Assembly (NCBI RefSeq): GCF_964204645.1
Contig: NC_134031.1
Location: forward strand, 2,277,001 to 2,341,000
Length of the DNA: 64,000 nucleotides
Reading direction: 5' to 3'
DNA from: Tubulanus polymorphus
Lineage: Eukaryota > Nemertea > Palaeonemertea > Tubulaniformes > Tubulanidae
Shown: piece by piece, positions 35,601-45,169 of the stretch
Position numbering within the stretch: the first letter of the stretch is position 1
How the letters are laid out: every line of letters begins with the position of its first letter
Position numbers and translations under genes: made by a program
The notes under the pieces: model-generated
Databases searched by the model: none
Told to the model about the DNA's origin: nothing
The model's input: the letters and a program-made list of their open reading frames with translations, nothing else

Positions 35601-36898
35601 TTTTATTTCGGTATTAGATTGGATGCATCTGACATCATGAATATACAGCTTTTTTTCTCGACTACGGAAGTGTCCTGAGGACATCATTTGAGTGAGAAAA
35701 AAGTTTTATTCTATGTCTAGTCATATCTCAACATTTTGCCGACTGTCGAGTAGTATCATGACGTCACTATAAATTTTCGGAATTGTTCAGCGCCCTTTCC
35801 GCTAGTGATAAACAATTGAGTCTCTGTTATATTTTTCTGCGAGCATTCGGGATTGCGTGTCGTATGACTTGGTCGAGTAAAGAAAGCTTTGAAAAATTAT
35901 GGAAAACGCTAAGAATATAAACCGGCGACCAGTTTAACAAATCCATTGTTTACCGCTAACGATGAGGGCGCTGATCAAACACAAGATTACTAGCGGCACC
36001 TAGCGGATTTTTACGGGATCCCGATCGCTTATTTCTATGCCTCGGGAAAATTTTTCAAGCAGACATTTTGATTATTTTGTTTATTTACCAGTCATTAGTC
36101 CAAAACTCAATGTAATCTACATGGCCGGCGTTCTTTGGTACAAATGTGATACACGTGTTCGTTTGAATATACGTCATAGCTTCATTAATTCGTGATTTCA
36201 TAGTTTCTGTAGCAAAAAAAGTAAATATACAAATATAAAAGAGGCCACTCTCTTTCTCTCCTCTTTCTGACTACTCTAATATAAGGTAACGCCTGCGCAG
36301 TAGTAGATGAAAGACTTACGATTGACGTGACTGGCAAACGTGTACGGAATGACACGATCCATCCAAAGATCTTCCCTGAAGGATGTGGAAGATCGTTTTT
36401 TACGACTGCTCGGATTGTTCTTATTGTTTGGATTGTTTGGGTTGTTTGGGTTGTCAATAATGTCTCCATCGATGATATTGGTGCCGCTATCTAAAATCCC
36501 AAATGTGCATTCATAATATTCCAATATTTTCCAGGAAATACAAATGACATTTGGTCATCTGCGAATGGCCGCTTCTCAATGAAGAGATTGTAGATTTGAA
36601 AAATAACTGAAAATGTAGACAGGATGTGTTTACGAATTTCAGGGATTTAAAACCAAAGGAAATTGATTGTAGACTTCAGAATCCGATTCAACACACAGCC
36701 GTAGTACTGGGTTCTGTATAAGTATATATATTATTTTCGCGTATACATTAATTAAAAAAGTAAAATATACTTGCCCATTTTCGTATTATCTTTGTAAGGG
36801 GGCATCAGAATAGGAGGATTTGTAGGAGCAGATAAACCCGGTGAAATCATCGCGATCAGTATGATGCATGTCAGCAGAAAAGTTATCCTTATCATCAT
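32697..36898 (-). CDS. Astacin-TSP1-MAM secreted metalloprotease, copy B
   Basis: Ten exons, complement(32697..32774, 32848..33086, 33537..33677, 34143..34313, 34432..34641, 34787..34858, 35475..35578, 36089..36206, 36320..36490, 36775..36898), encode 475 residues. Exon 1 holds the signal peptide (MMIRITFLLTCIILIAMI). Exon 2 has the DGDI propeptide motif and the RKKR furin-like site. Exons 3-6 form the astacin domain: NTCITFVPKN, HELMHVLG split by an intron from FFHEHVRPDRDDYV, and SIMHY. Exon 7 is a thrombospondin type 1 repeat. Exons 8-10 form a MAM domain (FENGLGSW ... GHYVYMEAS ... SDIALDDIIFRC). Family knowledge: astacins cleave matrix, growth-factor or food proteins, and MAM mediates adhesion or oligomerisation. 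The exon 3/4 junction creates an extra Cys (NDCVCASELGR) not in A or C. All active-site residues are present, so it is probably functional. Confidence 0.92.
33422..33496. mobile_element. Short hAT-like MITE in intron 8, copy B
   Basis: The ends caggagcggatccag and gtatccacccctg resemble the CAGGGGCGGATCCAG terminus common in non-autonomous hAT elements. The same insertion is in copy C at 40159-40233. Confidence 0.5.
33716..34105. mobile_element. 390-bp foldback element in intron 7, copy B
   Basis: The termini read tatggtggct...gggccatgta and tacatggcct...agccaccata (inverted). The interior is a dense set of opposed cgttttatcgc and gcgataaaacg words that can form many hairpins. It is absent from copy A at the orthologous place (28000-28060) and present in copy C. 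Confidence 0.85.
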
Positions 36899-37409
36899 GG
36901 AACCTGTCCTGTGTTTGTGTTCGAACGTCAAATATATTATAGTTATTACAATAAAAATTCACTTATCTTCATTGTGAATCTTTATGGAAAGAGGTCCACG
37001 GTATAAGAAGTTGTTGTACTAATAGGCCTTTGTACGCCATACGTATGTTGCAATTAATAAGATGTCGTTTTACATCGTGAATTGCCCATTTCTGAGTGAG
37101 CTTTGTTATAACCATCGTCAGAATATCCGAAGCAAGCGAAGAAAATAAGTGCGTTTGATTTTACTTCGTGTTTTAATTCTTTTTTCTTAGATTTCAATAA
37201 AAAATGTTTCTAGAAGTCTACCTCGTTTTAGCCCACCCCGACCAACGTGTAATGATGGAAGAATTAGAATATTTCGAATTTGAGGAATAATCTTCCAGCT
37301 GATGTCACGCGATAATATTTTTATTTACATCGACGATTAAAAAGATTTTTTGGCATTATTATTTTGACTGAAAATGCGTTTTAAAAACTGAATTTTTTTC
37401 TGCACCTAC
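36899..37409. other. 5' flank of astacin B
   Basis: Matches the flank of copy C closely and that of copy A in blocks. No extra gene is supported. Confidence 0.45.
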
Positions 37410-37461
37410 CTTTTACCCTGCAGTTCGGATAGGAATTGATTTTGTTCGCCAGCGACAACGC
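37410..37461 (-). other. Candidate 52-bp mini-exon upstream of astacin B
   Basis: Bounded by TTTTAAG and AAAG|GTAGGT; reads ALSLANKINSYPNCRVK. See the copy A counterpart at 31267-31321. Confidence 0.4.
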
Positions 37462-38425
37462 CTTAAAACTAACAGGTGGTTCAGAAATACTAGCTTAGAA
37501 ATATTCAATTTGCCTTCGAACGCGCTGGTGAAAAACATGTGTTTCGTTTAGTACTTTAGCATTTAGTTTGTATGTAAATAATATATCCTTTGTTCTCTGC
37601 CGGGCAATAGGTGCAACGCGATATTATTTTAAATACTCTTTTAATTTAATTTCAATTCTAAAGGGAAGGAAATCCAATCTATAATTCGAAAAAGGAGAAT
37701 TTCCATTCCTCTTAGTTGGGAATCGGATATTTCAGCTATCGCTTTCAAAAAACGAAGTCCCGTTTTGAGTTCATTTCAAGTCACCAATATGCAATAAAAA
37801 ATACTAAATCTTTGCTAGAATTATGAAAGTACAATATTAGAAAAAACCGGCGTATAAAATTACGTGAAAAAATAATCTAACATTTATCATAGCAGCGACT
37901 CTCAGCAAGTACGTCATTGGTTTACTTCCATTCCTCTTGGAATAGCGCTGGTGCATATGTTTACCAGTATATTCTATCGGTGGTGTATACGTATACACTT
38001 TTACTTCTACCATCTTAATACCAGGATTACCGGGAGAGAATATCAACAGGGATACAGGGCGTATTTATTGAAAAGGTAATAATCTGCTGAAAATCATAGC
38101 TGTTCGATATGTACTGTGTATAAAGTCATCAATATTAGATGGACGTATACTTCAAAATACGATATTACCCCTTTTGCAATCATCTTTAACGTTTGTTCTT
38201 GCACAAGTTCATTTAACTGCACAGTTCGTAGACATCGTATCTATTTGTTCTAAAGGTATATTGTTATGCACAAATTTGCAGGGTTCAGTTCAGGTTTAGT
38301 CTAGAAAACCGAGGGACTTTAAGTAGCCTCAGGTGGAATCTTGGATTTTCTCAGTACCGTTGATTTGATTAAAGGTTCCTCATTAACGGGATTGTTTGGT
38401 CTAATCAATTCTTATTTCTATTTAG
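37462..38425. other. Intergenic, shared with 44179-45169
   Basis: A minus-strand frame at 37837-38046 is open in this unit but broken by stops in unit C, so it is not a conserved gene. The right part should contain the duplicated promoter and 5' UTR of the ankyrin/SOCS gene, ending in an acceptor-like ctatttag before the ATG. Confidence 0.5.
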
Positions 38426-38529
38426 ATGGATTCGGGTTCGTCCGATAGCGAACAAGACAAATCAGCACCGGACATCCAGCGCCTCCTGGCGGACACCGTC
38501 ATCTACAAGTCGCCGTTTAGCGACATAGC
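38426..38529 (+). pseudogene. Truncated 5' copy of the ankyrin/SOCS-box gene
   Basis: The first 104 bp of the coding exon (MDSGSSDSEQDKSAP and following) are duplicated with two amino-acid-level differences at most. Similarity stops abruptly after gacatagc, where unrelated DNA begins. The upstream flank and acceptor are included. No ankyrin repeat is left. Confidence 0.92.
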
Positions 38530-38849
38530 CAATCAGAATGCAGGATGAAGCAGTCATTTGGGCTCAAAGAGGGGCCCCATGAATGATTCCTGTCCTGCGA
38601 TTTGAATTGTAATGTTATCATCCAGTAGCTGGGTATACGTATCTAAGAAACTCTACAACATTATCGGATACCATCCTTATTTTGGCTGCAGTTTCTGGTG
38701 CGAATTTCAAACTGCCCCGAGCTCTCGCTTTTGGATCCATGATCGTATCCATTTTTTTGGTTTTGTCTGTTTTTTCTATTTTTTTCTGTCAAGTCCAACT
38801 CGAGGCCCGCTTACGAAATCGTAAAACCGCAATCATTCGTTGATAGTAA
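38530..38849. other. Junction DNA between duplication units, unidentified
   Basis: About 320 bp that matches nothing else in the window. Confidence 0.4.
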
Positions 38850-39207
38850 AAGTGTTCGCCGGGATTTACGTAAAATGTCATATATCATTACGAAATTGCC
38901 CTGTTGGTCTTTCGCTGTACTCACGATCAAGCGCCACAGTACCCAAAGGACATGATTGAAAGTTATGTGCCAACTAGACAATTACGCTCATCTAGTCATA
39001 ATCTTTTAAAATTGCCCCGGGCAAAAACACAATATGGTGAACGCTGTTTTAAATTCTCAGGACCTTTTATCTGGAACGCCCTACCACCCGATCCTAGATC
39101 TATTGATAGTTTTAATTGTTTCAAGAAGTTTTTTCAAAACCAATCTTTTTATCCGGGCATTTTCGTAGGATTTTCCTGGATTTCGTTGTCCCGTTCTACT
39201 TACTGTA
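38850..39207 (+). mobile_element. 3' fragment of a non-LTR retrotransposon (CR1/L2-like ORF2 tail)
   Basis: The frame reads VFRCTHDQAPQYPKDMIESY, then RQLRSSSHNLLKLPR and FSGPFIWNALPPD, the conserved C-terminal module after the reverse transcriptase in CR1/L2/Jockey-type LINEs (RSLRSS...LWNSLP...FK). Everything upstream is missing. It occupies the breakpoint between duplication units B and C. Confidence 0.75.
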
Positions 39208-39413
39208 GTCAGCGCATATTCGTGTCTTTGCCTCAACAGTTAATAATAACCAAGTTAATGATTTGGACACAGAATCTTCAACGCTAAGCCGTATAGGATT
39301 TGCCAATGGCAACCTTATTCGTACGTTCTTGCAGTCAGCTTTGGGAAAAATTGCCGTATTTTCGAACTTAAGTAACATATCTCACGATTTACCATATATA
39401 TTTATATACCAAC

Positions 39414-39419
39414 TTTATT
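39414..39419 (-). terminator. Poly(A) signal, astacin C
   Basis: AATAAA about 20 bp after the stop codon. Confidence 0.65.
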
Positions 39420-39437
39420 TTCACCGTTGTTACAATT

Positions 39438-42400
39438 TTATTGGCAACGGAAAATGATATCATCGAGAGCGATATCGCTTAATGTTCCAGATCCTCTTGT
39501 GGCCACAAATTTCACCTATAAGATAAACGGGTATTTGATTATATACAGCCACAGCGGGTTCTTCGTGACAAGTAAACCATATACTTACATTGATTACTCC
39601 GGCCGGTAGCAGGATATTTCGAGAGTGCCAATAATCCCCCTTATCACCAGATTCTTCAAATACCTTGTTACCATTGAAAAATACCTCTAGCAAACCCATG
39701 TTTATACCGTGCATATGGTACCAAAAGTTCATATTACAACTCCACCCGTCCAGGATCGTAAGGCTGTTTTCAAACGTGGCAATGCTGCCTTCTGGCACGT
39801 TAGAAGCTTCCATGTAGACGTAATGACCTGTAAAAGACAAATAGGTACCGTACACGTTTGAGATGAACACGGTCCGACTGACCTCTAACTGCCCAAAGTG
39901 TTACTTTAGAAACACTTATGCAAGCGATTCAGAACGCAGTAACGATACTGTGGCAATCGAGGATTCCCCTAGAAGCAACTGACGATCAGCCAGCTAGTGC
40001 TAGTGGGCATGCATTAAGACACACAATCCCCAAATGGGGTTTTCTTAAATTCGATAAAAAAAGTCTTACAAATATTTTTCACAATTTGAACGAATAACAA
40101 ATAGACATTGATTACGCACAATCTGAAACCCAAACGACTTTACTTAATATAGGTCGAGCAGGAGCGGATCCAGATTGGAGTGCCTATTTCAATTCTATGC
40201 GCTCCTTTTAGTCAGCAACTGTATCCACCCCTGCGATACTATACGTATTGATAGTCAGTATTCATATACGCACCTCGCCAATCGCCGATAGTATGGTCTC
40301 CAGGTTTGGGTCCCGTATCAAAGGTTCCAGTTTCGCCATTTTTCAATTGGAAATTTAAACTTTTCCACGAACCCAGCCCATTTTCAAAAGCGGTACTCGG
40401 AAATCCAACATTGCCTTGAATATAATCGGAAGAACTTGATATAAAAGCTACGTATGGTGGCTAATTCGGGCCATGTAGAAAAAAATCACGCCAATGCAAT
40501 TTTTTAACCGGGTGCCTTAGATTCGTTTTAACTCGTAAAAAAAGAAAATTACCATCATAAAACGAGAAAAATTCGTTTCGTCGCGAACTTTCCGTTTTAT
40601 TGCGCAATAAAATCCTTTTTTCATTTTATCGCGCTATTTTTCGTTTCAACGACGCAATAAAACGACAAAGTTCGTTTTATCGCTCGATAAAACGAAAGTA
40701 GAATCCTGTTTTATCGCGGTAATTTTTCGTTTTTTCTTCGTTTTTATGTTAAGATAAAACGACTTTCAAGCGCATGTTGAAAAAATTTGCAAAGTCTGTG
40801 ATTCTTTTTTTACATGGCCTGAAACAGCCACCATAAAAAGCAGAGTCTTTTTTGAAATATTGAAATCATTCATCATTACCAGCACATTCTGACGCGCTAC
40901 ATTTCTTATATTCTTCTTCGACGCCGTATCCAGTTTTGATATTACAATTTGTGTTCTTGAAACAAAATCGTTGTCTCGTCTTATAACTGCATTTGATAGC
41001 GCAGTTGATCGCAGTCCAAGGCGACCACGGGGTCACACCTTTTGACACATCTGTATACAGAATATTCAAGAAAGGCATCGAGATTGAAATCGGAACCAGT
41101 AAGGAATTTACCAATTCAATAATTCAAACTTGAAAGAAATTAATTGTATTGAAAAAAGCGTTTCATACCAGTTTCACAGGAGTACAGCATATTGATTCCT
41201 ATAATGTCTAACTCGCTCAGTCGTTCTCGCTGCCCAATTACTGTGTTCGGGTCTCCTTTCACTTCCAAAATTGATTGACCATTTTCCCTTATATTAGGGT
41301 AGTGCATGATGCTGTCGTAGTCGTAGTTTAGTTCGTACGTATCCGAATAAATTTTTTTCTTGTATTGGGACTTAAATTCTCGAAACGAAAATTAGAAACA
41401 AAATCCTTTCATTTCTGAGGACCGTGTGTAGCGTTTTTTAGAAATACATTCTCAAGGTAATCACTTTTGATAAGCTTCATACTTAAACTAGCTTCATTAT
41501 ACTCACTCCAGATAACATACTTACTTGTGGCTACGCGATTCATAAAAACGTTGACATAATCGTCACGGTCGGGTCTGACGTGTTCATGAAAGAATCCTAC
41601 AAGTGAAAATGACTATAGAAAACAAAGCATATTTGAGATTGTTTTACAACACTTAATGTCCTAACTCATCTATCGGGGAAGCTTCAGCTACGACAATCCT
41701 GAGTTATGCAAAGACGAGTAAAGCTAGTAGTTTTCAACAATAAACGTAGACGAATTTATTATTCAGATCAGCTTGGGAATTTGCCTGCAAGATGCATCAG
41801 GATTGTTCATAGATTTACATTATATTTATACAATAAGTCGACATAGCACACAACTAATTAAAAAACAAACTGCTATCACTGATGCCTGTTGTCATCACGA
41901 GTAATAAGTAATTAATTGCGAATTTACAAATAGTGCGATTAAAAGTCTACATGTATATCATTTTTGCTAAATTTGTGTAGTTCGAAAGGTTAATATTGAA
42001 AATGACGAAACTAGCTATCCGTTTAGTAGTGTACTATTTAAAGCAATTGATTGACCCAGAACAGCTCCCCTCCCTCAGAAAAATATCTCTGCGTCAGATA
42101 TAAGATCTACAAACAGCGACTAGGAAAGTGAAATTTGTTTTTGATTTGATATTGATTTCTCGATTGAAGTCCCTTTGAATACGTACCCAATACGTGCATT
42201 AGCTCGTGCATTACGTTACCCACTTGACAATATCCACCAACCATCACTTGCTGTTTTCCCCCCGCTCTGCCGAGTTCACTAGCGCATACGCTGTAAAAAG
42301 GAACAAAGATCATTTTATTTCGGTATTAGATTGGATGCATCTGACATCATGAATATACAGCTTTATACTCGACTACGGAAGTATCCCGAGGACATCATTT

Positions 42401-43606
42401 GAGGGAGAAAATAGGTTTATTCTATGTTTAGTCATATCTCAACATTTTGCCGATTGTCGAGTAGTATCATGACGTCACTATAAATTTGTATTTGCGATCT
42501 TCGGAATTGTTCAGCGCCCTTACCGCTAGTGATAAACAATTGAGTCTCTGTTATATTTCTTCTGCGACCATTCGAGATTGCGTGTCATATGATTTGGTCA
42601 AGTGAAGAAAGCTTTAAAAGATTATGGAAAACGCTAAGAATATAAACCGGCGACCAGTTTAGCAAATCAATTGTTTACCGCTAACGATGAGGCCGCTGAT
42701 CAAAACACAAGATTACTAGCGGCACCTAGCGGATTTTTACGGGATCCCGATCGCTTATATTTCTATGCCTCAGGAGAATTTTCAAGCAGACATTTTGATT
42801 TATTTTTGTTTATTTACCGTTCATTAGTCCAAAACTCAATGTAATCTACATGGCCGGCGTTCTTTGGTACAAATGTGATACACGTGTTTGTTTGAATATA
42901 CGTCATAGCTTCATTAATTCTCGATTTCATAGTTTCTGTAGCAAAAAAAGGAAATATGCAAATATAAAAGAGGCCGCTCTCTTTCTCTCCTCTTTCTGAC
43001 TACTTCTAACATACGATAATGCCTTCGCAGTAGTAGATAAAGGGCTTACCATTGACGTGACTGGCAAACGTGTACGGAATGACACGATCCATCCAAAGAT
43101 CTTCCCTGAAGGATAGGGAAGATCGTTTTTTACGACTGCTCGGATTGTTCTTATTGTTTGGATTGTTTGGGTTGTTTGGGTTGTCAATAATGTCTCCGGC
43201 GATGATATTGGTGCCGCTATCTAAAATCCCAAATGTACATTCATAATATTCCAATATTTTCCAGGAAATGCGAATGGCCGCTTCTCACTGAAGAGATTGT
43301 AGATTTGAAAAATAACTGAAAATGTAGCCAGATGTGTTTACGAATTTCAGGGCTTTAAAACCAAAGGAAATTGATTGTAGACTTCAGAATCCGATTCAAC
43401 ACACAGCTGTAGTACTGGGTTCTGTATAAGTATATATATTATTTTCGCGTATACATTAATTAAGAAAGTAAAATATACTTGCCAATTTTCGTATTATCTT
43501 TGTAAGGGGGCATCAGAATAGGAGGATCTTTAGGGGCAGATAAACCCGGTGAAATCATCGCGATCAGTATGATGCATATCGGCAAAACAGTTATCCTTAT
43601 CATCAT
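39438..43606 (-). CDS. Astacin-TSP1-MAM secreted metalloprotease, copy C
   Basis: Ten exons, complement(39438..39515, 39589..39827, 40274..40414, 40880..41050, 41169..41378, 41525..41596, 42187..42290, 42818..42935, 43050..43220, 43483..43606), encode 475 residues with exon lengths identical to copy B. The domain order is the same: signal peptide, AGDI propeptide motif, RKKR site, astacin catalytic domain with HELMHVLGFFHEH and SIMHY, TSP1, MAM. Differences from B cluster in the substrate-side segment before SIMHY (KSQYKKKIYSDTYELN versus KSQYWIKESSDTYELN) and after it (IRENGQSILEV versus IWYDDKSTLEV). The exon 3/4 junction reads NERVCASELGR. No disabling change is seen, so both B and C look active and may differ in specificity. 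Confidence 0.92.
40159..40233. mobile_element. Short hAT-like MITE in intron 8, copy C
   Basis: Duplicate of the insertion at 33422-33496, copied with the segmental duplication. Confidence 0.5.
40453..40835. mobile_element. Foldback element in intron 7, copy C
   Basis: Duplicate of 33716-34105 with the same termini and a few small indels. Confidence 0.85.
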
Positions 43607-44126
43607 GGAACCTGTTCTGTGTTTGTGTTCTGTGTTTGTGTTCGAACGTCAAACGTAAAGATTATATAGTTTATGTAGAATATTATAATTATTACACTGA
43701 CAATTAACTTATCTTTGTTGAGAATCTTCATGCAAAGAGGTCCACGGTGTAAAAGTTGTTGCACTAATAGGCCATTGTACGCCACGCGTATGTTACAATT
43801 AGATGTCGTTTTACGCTTTATGTTGTAACAATCGCCAGAATATCCGAAGCAAGCGAAGAAAATAAGTGCGTTTGATTTCACTCCGTGTTTTGATTCTTTT
43901 TTCTTAGATTTCAATAAAAAATGTTTCTAGAAGTCTACCTCGTTTTAGCCCACCCCGACCAACGTGTAATGATGGAAGAATTAGAATAATTCGAATTTGA
44001 GGGATAATCTTCCAGCTGATGTCACGCGATGATATTTTTATTTACATCGACGATTAAAAAGTTTTTTTGGCATTATTATTTTGACTGAAAATGCGTTTTA
44101 AAAACTGAATTTTTCTCTGCACCTAC
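43607..44126. other. 5' flank of astacin C
   Basis: A 17-bp direct repeat containing tctgtgtttgtgttc is present at about 43614-43642 in C but single in B. No gene is seen. Confidence 0.4.
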
Positions 44127-44178
44127 CTTTTACTCTGCAGTTCGGATAGGAATTGATTTTGTTCGCCAGCGACAACGC
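44127..44178 (-). other. Candidate 52-bp mini-exon upstream of astacin C
   Basis: Same borders and reading as copy B (ALSLANKINSYPNCRVK). Confidence 0.4.
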
Positions 44179-45169
44179 CTTTAAACTAACAGGTGGTTCC
44201 GAAATACTAGCTTAGAAATATTCAATTTGCCTTTGCAAAATGATAATATGAACGCGCTGGTGAAAAACATGTGTTTCGTTTAGTATTTTAGCATTTAGTT
44301 TGTATGACAATAATATATCCTTTGTTCTCTACCGGGCAATAGGTGCAACGCGATATCATTTTAAGTACTCTTTTCCTTAAATTTCAATTCTAAAGGGAAG
44401 GAAATCCAATCTATAATTCAAAAAAGGAGAATTTTCATTCTTCTTAGTTGGGAATCCGATATTTCAGCTATCGCTTTCAAAAAGCCATGTCCCGTTTTGA
44501 GTTCATTTCAAGTCACCAATATACAATAAGAAATACCAAATCTTTGCTAGAATTACAAAAGTACAAATATTAGAAAAATTCTCTGCGAAAAAAACCGGCG
44601 CATAAAATTACGCGAAAAATTTTCTAGCATTTATCATAGCAGCAACTATCTCGGCAAGTACGTCATTGGTTTACTTCCATTCCTCTTGGAATAGCACTGG
44701 TGCATATGTTTACCAGCATATTCTATCGGTGGTGTATACGTATACACTTTTACTTCTACCATCTTAATACCAGGATAACCGGGAGAGAATATCAACAGGG
44801 ATACAGGGCGTATTTATTGAAAAGGTAATAATCTGCTGAAAATCAAAGCTGTTCGATATGTACTGTGTATAAAGTCATCAATATTAGATGGACGTATACT
44901 TCAAAATACAAGATAAGACCTTTTGCAATCATCTTTAACGTTTGTTCTTGCACAAGTTCATTTAACTGCACAGTTCGTAGACATCGTATCTAATTATTCT
45001 AAAGGTATATTGTTATGCACAAATTTGCAGGGTTCAGTTCAGGTTTAGTCTAGAAAACCGAGGGACTTTAAGTAGCCTCAGGTGGAATCTTGGATTTCCC
45101 CAGTACCGTTGATTGAGGGTTCCCCATTAAAGGGATTGTTTGGTCTAATCAATTCTTATCTCTATTTAG
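44179..45169. other. Intergenic / presumed 5' UTR and promoter of the ankyrin/SOCS gene
   Basis: The region ends in ctctatttag directly before the ATG, suggesting a non-coding first exon upstream that I could not place. Confidence 0.4.

Larger units (their letters stand above)
32468..38529. repeat. Tandem segmental duplication, unit B (partner 39208-45268)
   Basis: About 6.06 kb, nearly colinear with unit C. It contains the complete astacin B gene, its upstream flank and the first 104 bp of the ankyrin/SOCS coding exon. Identity is high in exons and introns, with a few indels such as a 28-bp segment near 35068 missing from C. Confidence 0.92.

Noticed and set aside
37837-38046. A 69-codon minus frame upstream of the ankyrin/SOCS fragment
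   Set aside because: The matching sequence in unit C (about 44575-44780) is broken by stop codons, so it is not a conserved coding region.
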